The translations under genes were made by a program, and so were the position numbers. Source: Alphaproteobacteria bacterium (GTDB taxonomy: Bacteria; Pseudomonadota; Alphaproteobacteria; DSM-16000; Inquilinaceae). From it: a stretch of DNA of 64,000 bases. Numbering within the stretch: the stretch's first letter is position 1; each line of letters opens with the position of its first letter. Below the pieces are notes generated by a model. That model was given only the letters and a program-made list of their open reading frames with translations, ran no database searches and was not told where the DNA came from. The stretch is from positions 43,005-107,004 of the forward strand of contig JANQSN010000063.1 in the NCBI GenBank assembly GCA_028284045.1. Direction: 5' to 3'. This document shows, piece after piece, positions 57,471-64,000 of the stretch.

Positions 57471-58210
57471 GCCAGCCGCTTCTGGAAACCCGCGACCTGC
57501 AGATCCAGTTCGGCGGGGTGGTCGCCGCCTCCGGCGTCAATCTCGACGTCATCGAAGGCGAGACGCTGGCGATCATCGGCCCGAACGGCGCCGGCAAGAC
57601 CACCTTCCTCAACCTGTGCACCGGCTACATCAAGCCGTCGGCCGGGCGCGTCACCTTCCGCGGCGCCGACATCACCGCGCGCAGCCCGCGCGCCATCACG
57701 CGCCTGGGCATCGCCCGAGCGTTCCAGATCCCGCAGCTCTTCGCCGAGCACACGGTGTTGGAGAACCTGCTGCTGGCAGCGGCGGTGCGTGATCGCGTGT
57801 GGAACCCGTTCCGCCGGCTGGCCACGCTGCCGGCGCGCGGGGAGATGCTGGCGCTGCTCGATCTCGTCGGGGCCGGCGACTTGGCCGACCAGCCGGTGGA
57901 GGTGTTGCCGGAAGGCCGGCGCAAGCTGGTCGACATCGCCATCGCGCTGGCGCTGAAGCCCCGGCTTCTCCTGCTGGACGAGCCGACCAGCGGCGTCGCC
58001 TCGGCGGAGAAGTTCCAGATCATGGACATCCTGGCCAATGCCCTGGCGCGCGAACGCGTCACCGCCGTGTTCGTCGAGCACGATATGGAGGTGGTGCGCC
58101 GCTACGCCAGCCGGGTCGCCGTGTGGAACACCGGCAAGATCACCCATAGCGGCCCGCCCGACGAGGTGCTGAGCGACCCGGACGTCCGCCGCGACGTCAT
58201 CGGGCTCTAG
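57467..58210 (+). CDS. branched-chain-type ABC transporter ATPase (LivG-like)
   Basis: This 247-residue ATPase has Walker [10 protein letters not shown] near residue 39, the Q-loop region RAFQIPQLFAEHTVLENLLL near 83-102, and Walker B LLLLDEPTSGV near residues 165-175. The ABC signature is degenerate, reading LPEGRRK in place of the usual LSGGQ-like sequence. A similar deviation occurs in some LivG proteins, but it is worth noting. It is translated with the permease gene (ATGA overlap). Confidence 0.9.
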   Translation: MSQPLLETRDLQIQFGGVVAASGVNLDVIEGETLAIIGPNGAGKTTFLNLCTGYIKPSAGRVTFRGADITARSPRAITRLGIARAFQIPQLFAEHTVLENLLLAAAVRDRVWNPFRRLATLPARGEMLALLDLVGAGDLADQPVEVLPEGRRKLVDIAIALALKPRLLLLDEPTSGVASAEKFQIMDILANALARERVTAVFVEHDMEVVRRYASRVAVWNTGKITHSGPPDEVLSDPDVRRDVIGL

Positions 58211-58227
58211 ATCGAGGATCGGCGCGG

Positions 58228-58911
58228 ATGCTGACCGTCGAGGCTTTGACCGTGGAGATCGCCGGGGTGCAGGTGCTGCGCGGCGTCGGGTTCACGCTGG
58301 CCCCGGGCGCGACGCTGGCCCTGGTCGGCCGCAACGGTGCGGGCAAGACGACGACGCTGCGCGCGCTGATGGGGCTGGTGCCGGTCGCCGACGGCCGGCT
58401 GACGCTCGACGGCCGGCCGCTCGGGGCCGTGGCGCCGCATGACCGCCCGGGCCTGGGCATCGGCTACGCGCCGGAGGACCGCCGGCTGTTCAGCGCGTTC
58501 ACGGTGGAAGAGAACATCCGCCTGCCCGCGGAGGTCGTCCGCCTGGCGGAGCACGAGATCAAGGCCAGGCTCGACGCCGTCTACGAGGTGCTGCCCGAGC
58601 TGGGCGCGCTGGCCGGCCGGCCCGCCGGCTCCGTCAGCGGCGGGCAGGGCAAGATGGTGGCGCTGGGCCGCGCCCTGATGATCGGCACGCGGCTGGTGCT
58701 GCTGGACGAGCCCTTCCAGGGCCTCGCCCCGGCGCTGGCCCAGCGCTATGCGGAGGCACTGTCGCGCCTGCGCCGCGTCCGGCCGGACATCGCCTTGCTG
58801 GTCACCGAAAGCAATCCGGCCTTGCTGGCCAACCTGACCGAAGACGGTCTCCTGATCGAGCGGGGCGAGGTCGCCCCCCGGCGCCTGAAGGACATCATGG
58901 AGGACGCATGA
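58228..58911 (+). CDS. branched-chain-type ABC transporter ATPase (LivF-like)
   Basis: The 227-residue second ATPase has Walker A GRNGAGKTT near residue 35, the signature VSGGQGKMVALGRALM near 133-148 and Walker B LVLLDEPFQGLAP near residues 155-167. It forms the heterodimer with the LivG-like protein. It starts 17 bases after it and overlaps the aldehyde dehydrogenase gene by ATGA, so all five transporter genes and the dehydrogenase form one operon. Confidence 0.92.
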   Translation: MLTVEALTVEIAGVQVLRGVGFTLAPGATLALVGRNGAGKTTTLRALMGLVPVADGRLTLDGRPLGAVAPHDRPGLGIGYAPEDRRLFSAFTVEENIRLPAEVVRLAEHEIKARLDAVYEVLPELGALAGRPAGSVSGGQGKMVALGRALMIGTRLVLLDEPFQGLAPALAQRYAEALSRLRRVRPDIALLVTESNPALLANLTEDGLLIERGEVAPRRLKDIMEDA

Positions 58912-60392
58912 CCAGCCTCGATAGCGCGGGCAGCGCCGGCTCGACGGCCGTGCCGGAGCGCGGGCTGCTGATCGACGGGGGCTGGCAGCCGGCCCGGGAC
59001 GGCCGCACGCTGCCGGTCGTCTGTCCCAGCGACGGCCGGGCGTTCGCCGCGATGGCCCGCGGCGGCGCGCCGGAGATCGCCGCCGCCGTCGCCGCCGCGC
59101 GGCGGGCGTTCGAGGACGGGCCGTGGGGCCGCCTGGCCGCGGTGGAACGCGGGCGGCTGCTCACCCGGCTGGGCCAGGCCGCGCTGGACCGTTTCGAGGA
59201 GCTGGCCGCGCTGGAGGCGCGCGACACCGGCAAGCCGATGACCCAGGCACGCGCCGACATCACCGCGGCGGCGCGCTATTGCGAGTTCTACGGCGGCGCC
59301 GCCGACAAGCTGCACGGCGACACACTGCCCTTCCTGAACGGCTATTGGGCGACCACGCTGCGCGAGCCCTATGGCGTTACCGGCCATATCATCCCCTGGA
59401 ACTACCCCGCGCAGATGTTCGCCCGGACCTTGGCGCCGGCCCTGGCCGCCGGCAACGCCACCGTGTTGAAGCCGGCGGAGGAGGCGTGCCTGACCCCGCT
59501 GCGCCTGGCGGAACTGGCGCAAGAGGTCGGTTTCCCGCCGGGTGCCATCAATGTTGTCACCGGCCTCGGCGAAGAGGCGGGCGCCGCGCTGACCGCGCAT
59601 TCGGACATCGACTTCCTGTCCTTCACCGGCTCGCCGGAGGTCGGCACGCTGGTGCAGACCGCCTGTGCCAAGAACCATATCGGCTGCACGCTGGAGCTGG
59701 GCGGCAAGTCGCCGCAGGTCGTCTTCGCCGACGCCGATCTCGACCAGGCGCTGCCGGTGGTGGTCAAGGCGATCCTGCAGAACGGGGGCCAGACCTGCTC
59801 CGCCGGGTCGCGCGTGCTGATCGAGCGGTCGGTCTATGACGAGGTGGTGGCGGCGTTGGCGCCCCGCTTCTCAGCACTTCGCATCGGGCCGCATGACGCC
59901 GATCTCGATTGCGGGCCGCTGATCAGTGCCGCCCAGCGCGACCGGGTGGCCGGGTTCGTCGACCAGGCGCGCGCCGACGCGATCCCCGTGCTCGGCGCCG
60001 GAACGATCGTGGCCGACGCGCCGGCCGGCGGCTTCTATGCCGCGCCGACGCTGTTCGGTCCGGTGCCACGGACCAACCGGCTGGCCTGCGACGAGGTCTT
60101 CGGGCCGGTCCTGTCGGCCCTGCCGTTCGAGGACGAGGCGGACGCAGTTTCGCTGGCCAACGCCACCCCCTACGGCCTGGTAGCGGGCGTGTGGACGCGC
60201 GACGGGGGCCGCCAGATGCGCCTGGCGCGGGCGATCCGCAGCGGACAGGTCTTCATCAACGGCTATGGCGCCGGCGGCGGCATCGAGCTGCCCTTCGGCG
60301 GCATGAAGAAGAGCGGCCATGGCCGGGAGAAGGGGTTCGAGGCACTGTTGGAGTTCACCACGACCAAGACGGTGGTGTTCAACCACGGTTGA
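58908..60392 (+). CDS. NAD(P)-dependent aldehyde dehydrogenase
   Basis: This 494-residue ALDH-superfamily enzyme oxidises an aldehyde to its acid. Catalytic Glu263 (LELGGKSP) and Cys297 (GGQTCSAGS) are in place, with the Asn of the IPWNYP segment near residue 165 and SFTGSPEVG near 240. The chain ends with the usual AFGGMKKSG-type motif PFGGMKKSGHGREKG. It overlaps the last ABC gene by four bases, so the imported solute is probably converted to an aldehyde and on to an acid. The substrate is not specified by sequence. Confidence 0.94.
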   Translation: MTSLDSAGSAGSTAVPERGLLIDGGWQPARDGRTLPVVCPSDGRAFAAMARGGAPEIAAAVAAARRAFEDGPWGRLAAVERGRLLTRLGQAALDRFEELAALEARDTGKPMTQARADITAAARYCEFYGGAADKLHGDTLPFLNGYWATTLREPYGVTGHIIPWNYPAQMFARTLAPALAAGNATVLKPAEEACLTPLRLAELAQEVGFPPGAINVVTGLGEEAGAALTAHSDIDFLSFTGSPEVGTLVQTACAKNHIGCTLELGGKSPQVVFADADLDQALPVVVKAILQNGGQTCSAGSRVLIERSVYDEVVAALAPRFSALRIGPHDADLDCGPLISAAQRDRVAGFVDQARADAIPVLGAGTIVADAPAGGFYAAPTLFGPVPRTNRLACDEVFGPVLSALPFEDEADAVSLANATPYGLVAGVWTRDGGRQMRLARAIRSGQVFINGYGAGGGIELPFGGMKKSGHGREKGFEALLEFTTTKTVVFNHG

Positions 60393-60416
60393 TGGACATT
60401 TCCCCGTCTGTTGAGG

Positions 60417-60590
60417 CCCTCCCCCTCGATGGGGGAGGGGTGGGGAGGGGGTGATGTTTGTCGCAGGGCGTGCCGGATGAGGAAGCGCCTTGTCGATGGG
60501 ACCATCTGACAGGCACCGAGGTTCCGATGCGGGCGGGTGGTCGATGGCGCCATCACCCCCACCCCAACCCTCCCCCATCGAGGGGGAGGG
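60417..60590. repeat. inverted-repeat element with two REP-type arms
   Basis: Left arm 60417-60456 and right arm 60551-60590 are inverted copies with 38 of 40 bases matching. Each arm is itself a hairpin (CCCTCCCCC pairs with GGGGGAGGG around TCGAT). The 94-base spacer holds no gene. The layout is that of a REPIN or MITE. It separates the ALDH gene from the following SDR gene and may terminate the ABC-ALDH transcript. Confidence 0.7.
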
Positions 60591-60612
60591 GGTTGTCACT
60601 GAGATGCGCCCT

Positions 60613-60641
60613 GTCGTCCCGCTTTCATGGAACGGGATGAC
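60613..60641. repeat. small REP-type hairpin
   Basis: GTCGTCCCG (60613-60621) pairs with CGGGATGAC (60633-60641) with one G-T wobble around an 11-base loop, 22 bases after the preceding inverted element. It belongs to the widespread GTC(A/G)TCCCG-type repeats and lies just before the SDR gene. Confidence 0.5.
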
Positions 60642-60697
60642 GAAGGGTGTCGGGTCGCGCCCGACCATGACGGGATCGCTGGAAAGGAATCAAAAAA

Positions 60698-61456
60698 ATG
60701 AGCGGACGGTTCGACGGGAAGGTGATGCTGGTGACCGGCGCGGCCTCGGGCTTCGGGGCGGGCATCGTGCGGCGCGCCGCGGCGGAAGGCGCGCGGGTCG
60801 CCTGCGTCGACCTGAACGCCGCCGGGGCGGAGGCAATCGCCGCGGAGATCGGCCCGGCGGCCCTGCCGGTGGCGGCCGACGTCGCCGACGGCGCCTCGGT
60901 GGCCGCGGCGGTCGAGGCGGTACTGGCGGGCTTCGGCCAGATCGACATCGTCGTGAACAATGCCGGCATCAGCCACAAGAACCAACCGCTGTTGAATGTC
61001 GGGGAAGACGAGTTCGACCGCGTCTTCGCCGTCAACGTGAAGGGCATCTTCCAGATGGTGCACGCCGTCGTGCCGTACTTGCGCAAGCGCGGGGCGGGCG
61101 GCGTGATGATCAACGTCACCTCCACCGCCGGCCTGCGGCCGCGCCCGGGCCTGACCTGGTACAACGCCTCCAAGGGCGCGGCCAATGTGATGAGCCGGTC
61201 GCTGGCCGTGGAGCTGGCGCCCGACAACATCCGGGTCTGCGCCGTCGCGCCGGTGATGGGCGAGACGGCGCTGCTGGAGACCTTCATGGGTCTGCCGGAC
61301 ACGCCGGAGAACCGCGCCAAATTCGTCGCCACCATTCCGCTGGGGCGGATGAGCAAACCGTCGGACGTCACCTCCGCGGTGCTCTATCTGGCGTCGGACG
61401 AGGCTGAGTTCCTGACCGGCCTGGTGATGGAGGTCGACGGCGGGCGCTGCGTCTGA
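60698..61456 (+). CDS. SDR-family oxidoreductase (3-oxoacyl-ACP-reductase-like)
   Basis: A 252-residue classical short-chain dehydrogenase. The NAD(P)-binding TGAASGFGAGI lies near residues 12-22, NNAGIS near 86-91, and the catalytic Ser near 140 in VTSTAG with Tyr-x3-Lys (YNASKGA) near residues 154-160. It reduces or oxidises a hydroxyl/keto group of unknown substrate. It has a purine-rich AAAGGAA site ten bases before ATG. It lies after the REP elements, so it may have its own promoter. It may still be part of the same catabolic function. Confidence 0.9.
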   Translation: MSGRFDGKVMLVTGAASGFGAGIVRRAAAEGARVACVDLNAAGAEAIAAEIGPAALPVAADVADGASVAAAVEAVLAGFGQIDIVVNNAGISHKNQPLLNVGEDEFDRVFAVNVKGIFQMVHAVVPYLRKRGAGGVMINVTSTAGLRPRPGLTWYNASKGAANVMSRSLAVELAPDNIRVCAVAPVMGETALLETFMGLPDTPENRAKFVATIPLGRMSKPSDVTSAVLYLASDEAEFLTGLVMEVDGGRCV

Positions 61457-61504
61457 GAAGCTGCGGTCGTTCCACCAGCTTCGTTTGGGAGAGGGCCCGA
61501 GCCG

Positions 61505-63166
61505 ATGGACGACCGGATCATTCTCGATGAGGGCGACGGTTACCGCCCGCTGTTCCAGATCGGCGCGACCCCGCTGGCGGAGGAGACGGTCTATGACCGC
61601 CTCGACGACATCGGCGGGGTGGAGACGCTGGAGGCGGGCGGCCGGCGTTTCCTGAGGGTGGCGCCCGAGGCGCTGGCGGCGCTGGCCCAGCGGGCGTTCC
61701 ACGACATCTCGCATCTCCTGCGCGCCTCGCATCTGCGGCAGATGCGCAGCATCCTGGACGATCCCGACGCCACGGCGAACGACCGCTTCGTCGCGCTGGA
61801 GATGCTGAAGAACGCGGTGATCGCCGCGGAAGGCACGTTTCCGATGTGCCAGGACACCGGCACCGCGATCGTCGTCGGTAAGAAGGGCCAGCAGGTGCTG
61901 GTCGACGGCGGCGAGGATGGCCCGGTGGACGAGGCGGCGCTGTCCGCCGGCATCCAGCGCACCTATACCGGCACCAATCTGCGCTACAGCCAGATGGCGC
62001 CGATCAGCATGTTTGAGGAGAAGAACACCCGCACCAATCTGCCCGCCCAGATCGACATCGCCGCGGTGCCGGGCAGCGCCTACGAATTCCTGTTCGTCGC
62101 CAAGGGCGGTGGGTCGGCCAACAAGTCCTTCCTCTTCCAGGAGACGCCGCGCACCCTGCACCCGGAGCGGCTGAAGGCGTTCTTGAAGGAGAAGATCGGC
62201 AGCCTCGGCACCGCCGCCTGTCCGCCCTATCACCTGGCGATCGTCATCGGCGGGCTGTCGGCGGAGCTGACCATGAAGACGGTCAAGATGGCGTCGTGCC
62301 GCTATCTCGACGGTTTGCCGACCAGCGGCGATGCCTCTGCGCGCGCTTTCCGCGATGTCGCGCTGGAGGAGGAGGTGCTAGCGATCACCCGGGAGCTGGG
62401 CATCGGCGCGCAGTTCGGCGGGCGCTATTTCTGCCACGACGTGCGGGTGATCCGGCTGCCGCGCCATGGCGCCAGCATGCCCATCGGGCTCGGCGTCTCG
62501 TGCTCCGCCGACCGCCAGGCGCGCGCCAAGATTACCGCGGACGGGGTGTTCCTGGAGCGGCTGGAGCGCGACCCGGCGCGCTTCCTGCCGGAGACCACGG
62601 TGGATATCGGCGCGGCGGTGCCGATCGACCTGACCCGCCCGATGGACGAGATCCGCGCGATCCTGACGCAGCACGGCGTCGGCACGCCGCTGTTGCTGAA
62701 CGGGCCGATGATCGTCGCGCGCGACCTGGTGCACGCAGCCTTGGCGGAGCGCCGCGCGAAGGGCGAGCCGCTGCCCGCCTATATGCGCGACCATCCGATC
62801 TACTATGCCGGCCCGGCGAAGACGCCGGACGGCTTCGCCTCGGGCTCCTTCGGTCCGACCACGGCGTCGCGCATGGACGCCTATGTGCCGGAGTTCCAAA
62901 CGGAAGGCTTCAGCCTGGTGACGCTGGCCAAGGGCAACCGGTCGACAGGCGTGGTGAAGAGCTGTGCTGAGAACGGCGGCTTCTACCTCGCCACCATCGG
63001 CGGTGCCGCGGCGCGGGTCGGCCGGGACATGATCACGCATGTCGAGGCCATCGACTTCCAGGACTTCGGCATGGAGGCGGTGTGGCGCATCGAGGTGAAG
63101 GATTTTCCGGCCTTCATCGTCACCGACGACAAGGGCAACGACTTCTTCACGCTGAAGCGGGGGTAG
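61505..63166 (+). CDS. class I (iron-sulfur) fumarate hydratase
   Basis: The 553-residue protein is a class I fumarase, converting fumarate to malate with an oxygen-sensitive [4Fe-4S] cluster. The three ligand cysteines are Cys115 (MCQDTGT), Cys239 (ACPPYH) and Cys333 (SCSADRQ), with the spacing of known enzymes (94 residues between the last two). The alpha and beta parts are fused in one chain. A strong GGGAGAGG precedes ATG 61505. The related tartrate dehydratase cannot be wholly excluded, but length and motifs favour fumarase. It is 48 bases after the SDR gene. Confidence 0.93.
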   Translation: MDDRIILDEGDGYRPLFQIGATPLAEETVYDRLDDIGGVETLEAGGRRFLRVAPEALAALAQRAFHDISHLLRASHLRQMRSILDDPDATANDRFVALEMLKNAVIAAEGTFPMCQDTGTAIVVGKKGQQVLVDGGEDGPVDEAALSAGIQRTYTGTNLRYSQMAPISMFEEKNTRTNLPAQIDIAAVPGSAYEFLFVAKGGGSANKSFLFQETPRTLHPERLKAFLKEKIGSLGTAACPPYHLAIVIGGLSAELTMKTVKMASCRYLDGLPTSGDASARAFRDVALEEEVLAITRELGIGAQFGGRYFCHDVRVIRLPRHGASMPIGLGVSCSADRQARAKITADGVFLERLERDPARFLPETTVDIGAAVPIDLTRPMDEIRAILTQHGVGTPLLLNGPMIVARDLVHAALAERRAKGEPLPAYMRDHPIYYAGPAKTPDGFASGSFGPTTASRMDAYVPEFQTEGFSLVTLAKGNRSTGVVKSCAENGGFYLATIGGAAARVGRDMITHVEAIDFQDFGMEAVWRIEVKDFPAFIVTDDKGNDFFTLKRG

Positions 63167-63177
63167 GGGCGGTCGAC

Positions 63178-63858
63178 ATGACCGGCCTGACGCCGCTCGC
63201 CGACCTCTACGCCGTCGCGGCGGATCGCAAGGGCGGGGCGGCGGCGTTCGAGGCGACGCTGACGGATCCGAAGCCGGTGGACGCGCTGGCGGCGATCCCC
63301 GACGACCGCTGGCTGTCGGAGATCTCCAAGCGGGTCTTCCAGGCCGGCTTCAACTGGTCGGTGGTGGAGGCCAAATGGCCGGCTTTCGAAGCCGTGTTCG
63401 ACGGCTTCGACGTCGGCCGCATGGCGCTGATGTCCGACGACGACCTCGACCGCTACCTGAAGGCCGACGGCATCATCCGTCACGCCAAGAAGATCCTGTC
63501 GATCCGCGACAACGCCGCCTTTCTGCGCGCGCTGGCGGCCGAGCATGGATCGAGCGCCGGCGCCGCGATCGCCCGCTGGCCGCGGTCGGACTATGTCGGG
63601 CTGCTGGCGCTGCTGAAGACGCGCGCCAGCCGGCTCGGCGGCGTCACCGGCATGTACGTCCTGCGCTTCATGGGCGTCGACAGCTTCATCCTGTCGGCCG
63701 ACGTGACCCGCGCGCTGGTCCGCGAAGGCGTAATCGCCAAGGCCGCCTCGTCGAAACGCGACCTGTCCGCCGTCCAGGCCGCCTTCGACCACTGGGCAGA
63801 CCAAAGCGGCCGCCCCTTCACCGATATCAGCCGCATCCTGGCCTGCTCGGTGGAATAG
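63178..63858 (+). CDS. DNA-3-methyladenine glycosylase I-like protein lacking zinc ligands
   Basis: The 226-residue product resembles Tag (3-methyladenine DNA glycosylase I). ISKRVFQAGFNWSVVEAKWP with AFEAVFDGFD and LKADGIIRHAKKILSI with the helix-hairpin-helix like core match Tag segments. The zinc-binding Cys/His pair at the Tag N-terminus and the Cys at its C-terminus are missing, so the metal site has been lost. A few known Tag-like proteins lack it too. DNA repair activity is therefore probable but not certain. It starts 11 bases after the fumarase stop, so the two are co-transcribed. Confidence 0.65.
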   Translation: MTGLTPLADLYAVAADRKGGAAAFEATLTDPKPVDALAAIPDDRWLSEISKRVFQAGFNWSVVEAKWPAFEAVFDGFDVGRMALMSDDDLDRYLKADGIIRHAKKILSIRDNAAFLRALAAEHGSSAGAAIARWPRSDYVGLLALLKTRASRLGGVTGMYVLRFMGVDSFILSADVTRALVREGVIAKAASSKRDLSAVQAAFDHWADQSGRPFTDISRILACSVE

Positions 63859-63922
63859 GCTGCCTTGGCGTACGCAACTATCTTCCGTGCGATCTTGCGA
63901 GCTAGAGCGTTAGCCCAACTGA

Positions 63923-63963
63923 TTGAATCAAGGGATTCCCAGGCGGGTCTGGTTCTGATTCAA
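63923..63963. repeat. 8-bp inverted repeat near right edge
   Basis: TTGAATCA (63923-63930) and TGATTCAA (63956-63963) are perfect inverted copies 25 bases apart, in front of a strong ribosome-binding site and start codon at the edge. The arrangement could be the end of an insertion sequence, but this is a guess. Confidence 0.3.
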
Positions 63964-63993
63964 GATGTCTGCCGGGGAAGGAGGCCGGCAGGC

Positions 63994-64000
63994 ATGTCGA
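63994..64000 (+). CDS. start of a gene cut by the window edge
   Basis: AAGGAGG at 63978-63984 is followed nine bases later by ATG 63994, then TCGA. Only the first two codons (Met-Ser) are visible. A transposase of the IS630 type often has such a leader, but the product cannot be called from this. Confidence 0.35.

Overview
The window looks like a chromosomal segment of a high-G+C alphaproteobacterium. G+C is roughly 70 % by eye, not computed. The main evidence is a housekeeping block typical of Alphaproteobacteria: rnd, kdsD, lptC, lptA, lptB, rpoN, hpf, ptsN (18830-26229). A Rhodospirillales-type marine or soil heterotroph would fit, given TRAP and branched-chain-type ABC uptake, a trimethylamine-methyltransferase-like gene and GlgE, but the order is an inference. 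There is no rRNA, prophage or CRISPR array. One tRNA gene, tRNA-Leu(CAG), is present.

Layout. 1-3450: a UbiH-type monooxygenase, then a HEAT-repeat protein and ThpR in an ATGA-coupled pair. 3449-6891: folB, then a possible peptide natural-product locus. That locus has a B12-binding radical SAM enzyme downstream of a small protein with a leader-like helical part and a Gly/Val-rich tail, and a membrane protein is transcribed divergently. 6950-8650: tRNA-Leu with a clear promoter, followed by tandem hairpin repeats and then rsgA. 8921-11104: a chemotaxis receptor. 11118-16722: a LysR regulator divergent from a complete TRAP transporter plus a D-aminoacylase. 16723-18800: an AT-rich island with one P-loop ATPase, clearly foreign in composition. 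18830-26229: RNase D, KDO isomerase, LPS transport, sigma-54, hibernation factor and PtsN. 26336-32527: papain-like peptidase, two GSTs, PilZ, MoaB, lytic transglycosylase and a membrane protein. 32789-41965: PagL-like deacylase, LysR, MttB-like and DMGDH-like enzymes, GlgE, and a secreted protein.

42189-49784: PBP1A with an LpoA-like activator, rsmI, yraN, a SirB1-type protein, gshB and an SDR carrying both halohydrin dehalogenase signatures. 49973-51571: a secreted protein with a repeated proline-arginine motif. 51582-51692: a REPIN-like element. 51710-60392: a CoA-transferase, a LysR regulator and a complete five-gene branched-chain-type ABC system running into an aldehyde dehydrogenase. 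60417-63858: a second REP-type inverted element, an SDR, class I fumarase and a zinc-less Tag-like glycosylase. The right edge carries a strong ribosome-binding site and a start codon, probably the beginning of another gene.

The sequences most worth following up are the radical SAM/precursor-like locus (3959-6891), the halohydrin dehalogenase-like SDR (49056-49784), the ATPase island (16723-18800) and the two REPIN-like elements, one of which shows compensatory stem changes.
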